Shown: piece after piece, positions 1-5,636 of the stretch
Layout: every line of letters starts with the position of its first letter
How positions within the stretch are numbered: position 1 is the first letter of the stretch
Assembly (NCBI GenBank): GCA_041987265.1
Contig: JBHIWT010000136.1
Location: 1-9,486, forward strand
Direction: 5' to 3'
DNA length: 9,486 bases
DNA from: IH12 sp041987265
GTDB taxonomy: Bacteria; Pseudomonadota; Alphaproteobacteria; Caulobacterales; Hyphomonadaceae
Notes under the pieces: model-generated
Seen by the model: only the letters and a program-made list of their open reading frames with translations
The model's database searches: none
What the model was told of the DNA's origin: nothing
Position numbers and translations under genes: made by a program

Positions 1-40
1 AGGGAAATCTGGTCGAAGGCCATGCGCGCAAGGGCGGGGA

Positions 41-241
41 TCAGGCCGCCGGCGTGGCGTCAACGTCCTTGGCCTTGGCCGCCTTCTCGGCCTTTTCGGC
101 CTTTTCGGCCTTGCCGCCCTTGGCGGACATGACGTAGATGTCCCACGAGCCGGTCTTGTTGCTCGCGAAGGCGATGCGCTCGCCGTCGGTGCAGGCGCAA
201 CCATCGTCGCAGGCGCAGCGACCGGAGAAGCCGGGCGGCAT
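41..241 (-). pseudogene. TolB/PD40-like single-blade fragment, probable gene remnant
   Basis: This 66-codon reading frame has strongly GC-biased third positions, so it looks like genuine coding sequence. Residues about 21-43 (GERIAFASNKTGSWDIYVMS) match one blade of the TolB/PD40 beta-propeller family, where such strands are normally repeated four to six times. Before it lies a Cys-rich stretch with two CAC triplets (RCACDDGCACTDG). After it comes a Lys/Ala/Glu-rich tail built on a 9-bp repeat. No Shine-Dalgarno sequence precedes the ATG, and the frame stays open upstream to the gor stop codon with poorer codon use. Known family members are long periplasmic proteins, so one blade is far too short for a propeller. 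I infer the surviving 3' end of a truncated gene. A real small protein, or a C-terminal extension reached by readthrough of gor, cannot be excluded. Confidence 0.45.
83..109. repeat. 9-bp tandem repeat, three units
   Basis: Three consecutive units of CTTYTCGGC occupy 83-91, 92-100 and 101-109; the first differs by one base. On the minus strand they encode repeated Lys-Ala-Glu in the tail of the PD40-like fragment. In-phase units of this kind arise easily by replication slippage, so copy number may vary between strains. Confidence 0.8.
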
Positions 242-298
242 GTCTACAAGGACGTGGTCGCGAACAAACCGTTCTCCGGCTACGCGTTCGGCTAGCAG

Positions 299-1690
299 CT
301 ATTCGGCCGCCGCCAGCTCCGGCGGCTTCCATTTCTCGCGCATGGTGACCAATTCCTCGGCCAGCGACGGGTGCAACGCACAGGTGCGGTCGAAGTCGGC
401 CTTGGTCGCTCCCATCTTCACGGCGATCGCCACGCCCTGAATGATTTCGGCAGCATCCGGCCCCACGATGTGAACGCCGACAACGACATCGTCCTTGGCG
501 CGCACTACAATCTTCATCAGCACCCGCTCTTCATCGCCCGTCAGCATATCTTTCATGGGCCGGAAGTTGGCCTTGTAGATATCGACCTTCCCGAATTTCT
601 CGCGCGCCTCGGCCTCGCTCATCCCGACAACGCCGGCTGGCGGTTGGCAGAAAACGGCGTGCGGCACCATCTCGTGGTCGAAGGTCGTGTCGATGTCCAT
701 GAACTCGGTTTGCGCAAACGCCTGCCCCTCGCGGATTGCGACGGGGGTGAGGGCGATCCGGTCGGTCACGTCGCCGACCGCGAAGATATGCGGCACGTTG
801 GTTCGCGAGTATTCATCGACATTGACCGCGCCATTGGCCTTTGTCTCCACACCCGCCTTGTCGAGCCCCAAGCCGCCTGTCGCCGGATCGCGCCCTGTCG
901 CGACCATCAGCGTCGCACATTCCAAGTGTTCACCGTTGGACAACGTGATTTTCAGGCCTGCGTCCGTTTTCTCGATGTGCGTCGGTGTCGCATTTGTCAC
1001 GACCTTCACGCCCTTGCGCTTCAACTCTTCATGGACGTGCGTGCGCACATCCTCGTCGAAGCCGCGCAATACTGTATCGCGCCGATAGACCAGACACGTG
1101 TCAACGCCCAGCCCGCTCAGGATGCCGGCGAACTCCACCGCGATATATCCGCCGCCGACAATCACCACCTTCTCCGGCAGGTCTTCCAGCAGAAAGATGT
1201 CGTCGGAAGTGATCGCATGCTCCCAGCCTTCCACGCCCTGGGGGATCGCAGGCGTTCCGCCCACCGCGATCAGGACCTTCGCCGCGGTCACCGTCCTGCC
1301 CGAAGGCGTCAGCTTCAGCGTGTGCGGGTCGACAAATTCCGCTCGCTCCTCGAACAATTCGGCGCCGGCGTTCCGCAGGTTGCGCGCATAGATGCCGGAA
1401 AGGCGATCGATCTCGCGATGCAGGTTCTGCATGAACGCCTTGTGATCGTGCCGCGCGCCATCAATCCGCCAGCCATACCCCTTCATCGACTCCAGCGACC
1501 GGCCATATTCGGCCGCATACACCATGAACTTCTTCGGCACACAGCCCCGGATCACACAGGTTCCTCCCGGCCTGTAGGCTTCCGCAACGCCGACCTTGGC
1601 GCCCGCCATCGCCGACAGCCGCGCCGCGCGTACGCCGCCGGAGCCTGCGCCGATCACGAACAGGTCATAGTCGAAGGAGGTTTCGGTCAT
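299..1690 (-). CDS. gor: Glutathione-disulfide reductase
   Basis: A cytoplasmic FAD-dependent homodimer that reduces oxidised glutathione with NADPH, at 463 residues the usual length. The N-terminus carries the FAD-binding motif GAGSGG (residues 14-19), then the redox-active disulfide in GGTCVIRGCVPKK (C45, C50). A second Rossmann motif, GGGYIAVEFAG, starts near residue 178 and is followed by YRRDTVLRGFD, whose Arg pair is the NADPH-preferring signature of glutathione reductases rather than NADH-using dihydrolipoamide dehydrogenases. The C-terminal HPSLAEE supplies the catalytic His-Glu pair (H440, E445). The ATG at 1690 is preceded by a modest GGCGAG. It lies 91 bp behind the secreted COG4315 gene, a gap large enough for its own promoter. 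Gor at the end of an rpiA-led run recalls the rpiA-(secreted protein)-gor order known in other alphaproteobacteria. Alternative thiol oxidoreductases are unlikely given the motif set. Confidence 0.96.
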   Translation of the reverse strand: MTETSFDYDLFVIGAGSGGVRAARLSAMAGAKVGVAEAYRPGGTCVIRGCVPKKFMVYAAEYGRSLESMKGYGWRIDGARHDHKAFMQNLHREIDRLSGIYARNLRNAGAELFEERAEFVDPHTLKLTPSGRTVTAAKVLIAVGGTPAIPQGVEGWEHAITSDDIFLLEDLPEKVVIVGGGYIAVEFAGILSGLGVDTCLVYRRDTVLRGFDEDVRTHVHEELKRKGVKVVTNATPTHIEKTDAGLKITLSNGEHLECATLMVATGRDPATGGLGLDKAGVETKANGAVNVDEYSRTNVPHIFAVGDVTDRIALTPVAIREGQAFAQTEFMDIDTTFDHEMVPHAVFCQPPAGVVGMSEAEAREKFGKVDIYKANFRPMKDMLTGDEERVLMKIVVRAKDDVVVGVHIVGPDAAEIIQGVAIAVKMGATKADFDRTCALHPSLAEELVTMREKWKPPELAAAE

Positions 1691-1739
1691 TGCTGCTCGC
1701 CAGTCTGACAGGCCCGGACCGGACCACGTTTCAGCCCGT

Positions 1740-1767
1740 TATGTAGGCCTGCTCCCTCAGCGCGCAA
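1740..1767 (-). promoter_or_regulatory. Possible gor promoter
   Basis: On the minus strand TTGCGC (1767-1762) and TACATA (1745-1740) are separated by 16 bp, placing a start near 1733 and a leader of about 43 nt before gor. It resembles a sigma-70-type promoter, but one suboptimal spacer and a weak -35 make it only a candidate. Confidence 0.3.
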
Positions 1768-1781
1768 CCGCGTGCGGCGAA

Positions 1782-2141
1782 CTACCTCTTCGCCAGCGGC
1801 CACGATGCGGAAGCGCCGGATGCTGGCTCGCCCGGCGTGTCGCGGGAATAGGTGTAGAGCGGCTGCCCCTTGTAGGCCCACATGCGCGAGCCGTCGTCGC
1901 GCGCAACGATGGTCCAGTCGTCATCGCCAACCGCATCAGGCGCCGCCGCCAGTGGCGGCCACGCTGTAGCGCACGACCCAACGCAGCTTGATTTCCCATC
2001 GGCATCGCGCGCGAAAGTGTAGAGCGGCTTGCCGTCTGGCGCGATCCAGTTCCCCCCGCGCTCGACAACCCCGGGAGGCGCCGCCCATGCGGCCTGCGCC
2101 ATCAACCCGATACACGCCAGCGCGCTCAGTCGAACTCCCAC
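1782..2141 (-). CDS. Secreted COG4315-type repeat protein (Lipoprotein_15 family)
   Basis: A predicted exported protein of 119 residues, function unknown. I place the start at GTG 2141 because a near-perfect AAGGGAGG lies just upstream; the longer ATG frame from 2249 would run into the preceding acetyltransferase gene. Residues 1-20 (VRLSALACIGLMAQAAWA core) form a Sec signal peptide with likely cleavage after AWA; no proper lipobox is present. The mature part has the two family repeats: DGKPLYTFARDADGKSSCVG with the following CATAWPP (about 36-63), and DGSRMWAYKGQPLYTYSRDT (83-102). C53 and C57 form a CxxxC pair. Proteins of this family are small, periplasmic or lipid-anchored, and of unestablished role. 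It lies 34 bp after the acetyltransferase gene on the same strand, so cotranscription with rpiA is likely. Confidence 0.85.
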   Translation of the reverse strand: MGVRLSALACIGLMAQAAWAAPPGVVERGGNWIAPDGKPLYTFARDADGKSSCVGSCATAWPPLAAAPDAVGDDDWTIVARDDGSRMWAYKGQPLYTYSRDTPGEPASGASASWPLAKR

Positions 2142-2146
2142 ATCCA

Positions 2147-2154
2147 CCTCCCTT
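2147..2154 (-). promoter_or_regulatory. Shine-Dalgarno fixing a GTG start
   Basis: AAGGGAGG on the minus strand ends 5 nt before GTG 2141. The overlapping ATG at 2142 opens a frame that stops after five codons, so this site supports the GTG as the real start of the COG4315 gene. Confidence 0.75.
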
Positions 2155-2175
2155 GCTCCAATCACCCAGACTGGT

Positions 2176-2889
2176 TCAACGCGCCGTGGCGGCTTCCGAT
2201 CCTTCGGTCCGCCGCCAGACCTGGTGAACAACACTGCAACGATACGCAAAGCCCATCCTGCGGTACAGCGCGATCGCTCCGGTATTGCTTGCGTAGGCGT
2301 GCAGGAACGGCGTTATGCCTTCCTCCAGCATCCGTGCGCCAACAGCCGCAAGCAACGCCCCGCCATACCCGCGACCGCGATAGTCAGGATGCGTGCAGAC
2401 CGCACTGATCTCCGAATAGCCGTCCAGCTGCACCCGCTCTCCCGCCATTGCGACCAGCCGGCCTTCGTCGCGAATGCCAATGAACCGCCCCATCCGATGC
2501 GTGTTGGCGACGAAGGGGCCGGGACGGGTGAGGGTCGCCAGCTCCAGCATCTCCGCAGCGTCCTCCTCGCCCAGATGCACCATGTCGTCCGTCATGGCAG
2601 CGCCGGAAAACGTGTCCGCCACCAGCTGCACGCCGTCTCCATGGAACGCGATGTACACACCCTCCACCGGCGTCGGCGGAACGCGCTGCATCACCGACAG
2701 ATCGCCGTCGGCGGCGATGAGGCTACATAGATCTGCTGCTGCATCTTCGGTTGTATCCGCACACGCCGCCAGAGGGCTGACGTCAGCAGGGAACCTGCGC
2801 GCCCGGTCTCCGCCCTCGGCGAACGCACTCTGGCGCGAGTTCAGGGCCGCCCATATCGGATTGTCGAGTGGATGATCCGAAGCATCCAT
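2176..2889 (-). CDS. GNAT-family (FR47-like) N-acetyltransferase
   Basis: A cytoplasmic acetyltransferase of 237 residues that presumably transfers acetyl from acetyl-CoA to an unidentified amine. The C-terminal half is the GNAT fold: ISAVCTHPDYRGRGYGGALL (161-180) holds the acetyl-CoA pyrophosphate loop R171-G-R-G-Y-G176, and NTGAIALYRRMGF (202-214) is motif B. The N-terminal DNPIWAAL (9-16) and the region up to about 105 are typical of a two-part FR47-like subgroup in which the first half resembles a degenerate acetyltransferase domain. The gene starts 20 bp after the rpiA stop, with GGCCAGG upstream of the ATG, and is followed closely by the COG4315 gene, so all three are probably one transcript. 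Nothing in the sequence identifies the substrate. Confidence 0.9.
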   Translation of the reverse strand: MDASDHPLDNPIWAALNSRQSAFAEGGDRARRFPADVSPLAACADTTEDAAADLCSLIAADGDLSVMQRVPPTPVEGVYIAFHGDGVQLVADTFSGAAMTDDMVHLGEEDAAEMLELATLTRPGPFVANTHRMGRFIGIRDEGRLVAMAGERVQLDGYSEISAVCTHPDYRGRGYGGALLAAVGARMLEEGITPFLHAYASNTGAIALYRRMGFAYRCSVVHQVWRRTEGSEAATAR

Positions 2890-2909
2890 GACCTGGCCTT
2901 CCCCAGTTC

Positions 2910-3617
2910 CTAGCCTACCTGCACTGGCCGGCGCAGCACACGCGTCCCGTCGCTCTCGCCGACGATCACCATCTCCGCCAGATCGATGAACAGTCCATGC
3001 TCGACGACGCCGGGCACCATGTCCAACACTGCGGCCAGCGTATCCGGATCAGCGATCGCGCCACATTGCAGGTCGAGGATGTAGTGTCCCCCGTCTGTGA
3101 CCAGTTTCTCGTCGCCCTGCATCCGCCAGGCGCTTGGCGTTGCGCCCATGTCCATCTCTTCAACCGCAGCATGGATCTCCCTGCGGGTCAGTTCGGCGGC
3201 GAACGGATTGATCTCGATCGGCAGCGGAAATCCGCCCAGCACCTTCACCTCCTTGGTGACGTCGGCGATCACGACCATCCGCGCCGACGCATCGGCGATG
3301 ATCTTCTCGCGCAAGAGCGCGGCGCCACCGCCCTTGATCAGGCGCAGCTGCGGATCGAACTCGTCGGCGCCATCAATCGTCAGGTCGAGCCTTTCCAGTT
3401 CATTGGGATCAACGATCGTGATTCCAAGCCCTCGCGCCTGCCGGTCGGTGGCCTCGGATGTCGGCGTGCCGATGACGCTCAGGCCCTGTTTTACCTTTTC
3501 GGCCAGAAGTTCAACGAATATCGCCGCCGTGGACCCGGTGCCCAGCCCCAGCACCATGCCATCCTCAACCAGTTCCAGAGCGGCCATGGCCGCATTGCGT
3601 TTGGCGGTATCGGACAT
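2910..3617 (-). CDS. rpiA: Ribose-5-phosphate isomerase A
   Basis: Interconverts ribose 5-phosphate and ribulose 5-phosphate in the non-oxidative pentose phosphate pathway, in the cytoplasm. The 235-residue product has the phosphate-binding GLGTGSTAA (24-32), TPTSEAT (51-57), the active-site segment DGADEFDPQ (D82, D85) and KGGGAALLREKI (K95, E104), matching the catalytic Asp, Lys and Glu residues of E. coli RpiA. I use ATG 3617 because GAGGAGAA lies 4-5 nt upstream and the alignment begins here; an in-frame upstream ATG at 3752 would add 45 unconserved residues with poor codon use. It heads the minus-strand run toward gor and is divergent from the dehydrogenase gene across a 185-bp region that probably holds both promoters. 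Confidence 0.96.
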   Translation of the reverse strand: MSDTAKRNAAMAALELVEDGMVLGLGTGSTAAIFVELLAEKVKQGLSVIGTPTSEATDRQARGLGITIVDPNELERLDLTIDGADEFDPQLRLIKGGGAALLREKIIADASARMVVIADVTKEVKVLGGFPLPIEINPFAAELTRREIHAAVEEMDMGATPSAWRMQGDEKLVTDGGHYILDLQCGAIADPDTLAAVLDMVPGVVEHGLFIDLAEMVIVGESDGTRVLRRPVQVG

Positions 3618-3635
3618 GTGGTTCTCCTCATTCCT

Positions 3636-3680
3636 GCAATTGCGTACGGCGCCGCAGCAATCGCGGCAATTGCCATTGCG
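3636..3680. promoter_or_regulatory. Cluster of GCAATTGC-like palindromes upstream of rpiA
   Basis: The perfect palindrome GCAATTGC occurs at 3636-3643 and again at 3666-3673, exactly 30 bp apart or about three helical turns; the second is part of the 10-bp palindrome GGCAATTGCC. One-mismatch relatives lie between and beside them: GCAATCGC at 3657-3664 and GCCATTGC at 3673-3680. The cluster covers the region where an rpiA promoter is expected. It could be an operator array for a dimeric regulator. No regulator is identified. Confidence 0.4.
3641..3669 (-). promoter_or_regulatory. Possible rpiA promoter
   Basis: On the minus strand TTGCCG (3669-3664) and TACGCA (3646-3641) are 17 bp apart, giving a predicted start near 3634 and a leader of about 17 nt that still includes the rpiA Shine-Dalgarno. 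The -10 is weak. Both boxes overlap the GCAATTGC palindromes. Confidence 0.25.
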
Positions 3681-3728
3681 ATCCGACTGAACCAATCGCC
3701 TGCCGCCTGTTGAAACCACGCCCAATCG

Positions 3729-3756
3729 TTGCGCCGCCCGGTACATGTGCAATAAG
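3729..3756 (+). promoter_or_regulatory. Weak candidate promoter for the dehydrogenase gene
   Basis: TTGCGC (3729-3734) and AATAAG (3751-3756) are 16 bp apart on the plus strand, about 47 bp before the start codon. The boxes match sigma-70 consensus poorly; I list it because a promoter is expected between these divergent genes. Confidence 0.2.
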
Positions 3757-3802
3757 CCCAGAATCCCCGGGCCCCGCGTCCGGCGACAACGGAGGGATTT
3801 TC

Positions 3803-5056
3803 ATGCGCGCCAGTCTGTTCGCTACGATTGCTGTTTCCGCAATGCTGGCTGCGCCGTCACTGGCCCAGATCGCGCCAGAACCTCCCACAGCCGAACAACT
3901 CGCGCTGACACGAGCTGAAGATCAACTCGGTCTCGAAACCTGCGGCGTGCCGCGTAACGCTGGCGACGATTACCGCCCTGCGCCCCTGTTCGAAGATCAG
4001 ACCCGCGCGCCGCGCGTCACCACCGAGACGCCCTATGAGGTTGAGATCGTCGCCTCGGGTATTGAGCACGGATGGGGCATGGCCTTCCTGCCCAACGGCG
4101 ACATGCTGGTCACGATCCGCGGCGAAGGGCTGAAAACCGTATCGCCCGACGGCGAAGTCTCCGATCTGATCGCCGGCACCCCCGCGATCAAGACGCCGAT
4201 CCGCCTGTTCGGTATGCACGACGTCATTCTCGATCAGGACTTCGCCGAGAATCGTAGGATCTATCTGGCCTATGTCACCCAGGTCGACGGCGGCAGACCC
4301 AACACCGGCTACATCGCCAGCGCCCGCCTTTCGGAAGATCAGTCCTCACTGACCGAATACACGGTTCTGAAGGAAGGCGCCTTCATTCCCCGCCGCGTGG
4401 TGCAGGCGCCTGACGGCAAGCTGATGATCATCACTGCCGACATCATCACGCCCTATGTCTCCGCCCAGTCGCTCACCAGCCCGGCAGGCAAGATCCTGCG
4501 GATCAACACCGACGGCTCGATCCCGGTCGACAACCCGTTCATCGCCGACCTCACAGCCGACAAGACCATCTATGCGCTTGGCTTCCGCGACGCACAGGGC
4601 ATGGCCTACCACCCTGAAACCGGCGACCTCTGGGTCATAGAGAATCACCCGCGCGGCGGCGATGAACTCAACCGGGTTGAGGCGGGCAAGAATTATGGTT
4701 TCCCGCTGATTTCCTACGGTCGCGACAATGACGGGGAACTGCTCAATGGCGGCAAGACACAGCAGCCAGGCCTTGAACAGCCTGTCCACTTCTGGACGCC
4801 GTCGATCGCATTCTCAGGTTTGGCCTTCTATACCGGCGACGACATCCCCGAATGGAAAGGTGACGCCTTCATGGGCGGCCTCTCCGGCCTGCAACTCGTG
4901 CGCGTCGAACTCGAGAACAATCGCGTTGTCGCTGAAGAGAAGCTGCTGCGCGAGCGCTGCGAGCGCATGCGCGACGTTCGCATGGGGCCGGACGGCAATC
5001 TCTACGTGCTGACCGACGCGGAAGAGGGCCACATCCTGCGCATCGTCGCAAAGTAG
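3803..5056 (+). CDS. Secreted PQQ-dependent glucose/sorbosone dehydrogenase-family protein
   Basis: A predicted periplasmic six-bladed propeller of 417 residues related to aldose sugar dehydrogenases (YliI/sorbosone dehydrogenase family), which oxidise sugars with PQQ. ATG 3803 follows GGAGGG with 6-nt spacing and gives a clear signal peptide, cleaved after PSLA (residue 21). Family segments in order: HGWGMAFLPNGDMLVT (89-104), GMHDVILDQDFAENRRIYLAYV (137-158), PAGKILRINTDGSIPVDNPF (227-246), RGGDELNRVEAGKNYGFPLIS (284-304), PSIAFSGLAFYTGD (333-346), RMRDVRMGPDGNLYVLTD (388-405). The usual GHRNPQG is GFRDAQG (260-266) and the usual EHGPRGGDE is ENHPRGGDE, so cofactor or substrate handling may differ. 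C47 and C386 are the only cysteines and could pair in the periplasm. The gene is monocistronic and converges on the zinc-finger gene. Family assignment is firm; activity and substrate are not. Confidence 0.88.
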   Translation: MRASLFATIAVSAMLAAPSLAQIAPEPPTAEQLALTRAEDQLGLETCGVPRNAGDDYRPAPLFEDQTRAPRVTTETPYEVEIVASGIEHGWGMAFLPNGDMLVTIRGEGLKTVSPDGEVSDLIAGTPAIKTPIRLFGMHDVILDQDFAENRRIYLAYVTQVDGGRPNTGYIASARLSEDQSSLTEYTVLKEGAFIPRRVVQAPDGKLMIITADIITPYVSAQSLTSPAGKILRINTDGSIPVDNPFIADLTADKTIYALGFRDAQGMAYHPETGDLWVIENHPRGGDELNRVEAGKNYGFPLISYGRDNDGELLNGGKTQQPGLEQPVHFWTPSIAFSGLAFYTGDDIPEWKGDAFMGGLSGLQLVRVELENNRVVAEEKLLRERCERMRDVRMGPDGNLYVLTDAEEGHILRIVAK

Positions 5057-5065
5057 GGCGACCGT

Positions 5066-5401
5066 CTACTGGCCGGCGCAGCCAATGCACGCCGCGGCCA
5101 TCGGGTCGGCCTCAAGTCTTCCTTCGGAAATAGCTTCGCCGCAGGTGACGCAAAGGCCGTATTCGCCCTCGTCGATGCGCGCGATCGCGGCGCGGATGCG
5201 CCTCGCCTCCAGATTTCGCCGCTGTTCGGTCGCCTGCGCCATGGCCTGCACCTGCATGGAGTCCATCCGCGACAATCTTCCGACGGATTGCTGATCCAGT
5301 TCCACCGGCTTGCGGTCCTCGGCGACTGAAGCGCCCTCGCTTTCCAGCTCCAGCAGACGCGCTTCCAGCCGCGCGCGCAGCGCCTCGGCGTCGATCGCCA
5401 T
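5066..5401 (-). CDS. TraR/DksA-family C4 zinc-finger protein
   Basis: A 111-residue protein with an N-terminal coiled-coil hairpin (about 5-75, Ala/Arg/Glu-rich) and a C-terminal zinc finger, C84-VT-C87 and C105-IG-C108, in the typical setting GEYGLCVTCGEAI...ACIGC. DksA-type proteins enter the secondary channel of RNA polymerase and alter initiation at stress-responsive promoters. The turn region here reads GRLSRMDSMQ with D36 and D47 and lacks the DxxDxA tip motif that true DksA needs, so a DksA-equivalent role should not be assumed. It starts 5 bp after the DUF6489 stop, with AAGTAGG upstream, so translation is probably coupled. Its stop is 9 bp from that of the convergent dehydrogenase gene, leaving no room for a normal terminator between them. 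Confidence 0.88.
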   Translation of the reverse strand: MAIDAEALRARLEARLLELESEGASVAEDRKPVELDQQSVGRLSRMDSMQVQAMAQATEQRRNLEARRIRAAIARIDEGEYGLCVTCGEAISEGRLEADPMAAACIGCAGQ

Positions 5402-5406
5402 CGCGC

Positions 5407-5619
5407 CTACTTGTCCTTGTCCGCTGCGCCGCCAGCCGCCGCGCGGGCGCCCGCGCTCATCATGTTCATGAAGCTGTCCTGAACCTGGCCGTCCATGTTC
5501 TGCTCGACCCGCTCCTTGACGCTCGCCACCAGCGTCTCGTTGAGGCTGGAAACATCAGGCAGCCCCAGAAACGCGCGCGCTTCTTCGGGCGTGCAGTCGA
5601 CGGTGATGTTGAGCTTCAT
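5407..5619 (-). CDS. DUF6489-family small protein
   Basis: A 70-residue protein of unknown function. The N-terminus MKLNITVDCTPEEARAFLGL is the conserved family signature; the middle contains an amphipathic helix with FLGLPDV then VKERVEQNMDG, and the tail is Ala/Gly/Lys-rich (GARAAAGGAADKDK). No signal peptide or membrane segment is visible, so it is probably cytoplasmic. I use ATG 5619 because AGGAGG lies about 10 nt upstream and the homologous part begins here; the frame is open further upstream, but only by crossing the end of the MBL gene. It sits 17 bp after the MBL gene and 5 bp before the zinc-finger gene. The family name comes from memory of the N-terminal motif and no experimental role is known to me. 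Confidence 0.75.
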   Translation of the reverse strand: MKLNITVDCTPEEARAFLGLPDVSSLNETLVASVKERVEQNMDGQVQDSFMNMMSAGARAAAGGAADKDK

Positions 5620-5636
5620 TGGGCCGTGGCCTCCTG

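Noticed and set aside
1..23. Minus-strand ATG at 23 opening a frame to the window edge (MAFDQIS)
   Set aside because: Only seven codons are visible and there is no Shine-Dalgarno; it cannot be told from chance.
269..297. CGAAC/GTTCG pairing just after the gor stop considered as a gor terminator
   Set aside because: The stem is interrupted by large internal loops and no T-run follows directly.
371..1708. Long plus-strand open frame opposite gor (445 codons)
   Set aside because: It is an antisense shadow of a GC-rich gene; the product is His/Arg/Asp-rich without any recognisable domain, whereas gor has all catalytic motifs.
2029..2730. Plus-strand open frame opposite the acetyltransferase
   Set aside because: Low-complexity Arg/His-rich translation with no domain; a shadow of the real minus-strand genes.
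2997..3713. Plus-strand open frame opposite rpiA
   Set aside because: Shadow frame; rpiA has its full active site on the minus strand.
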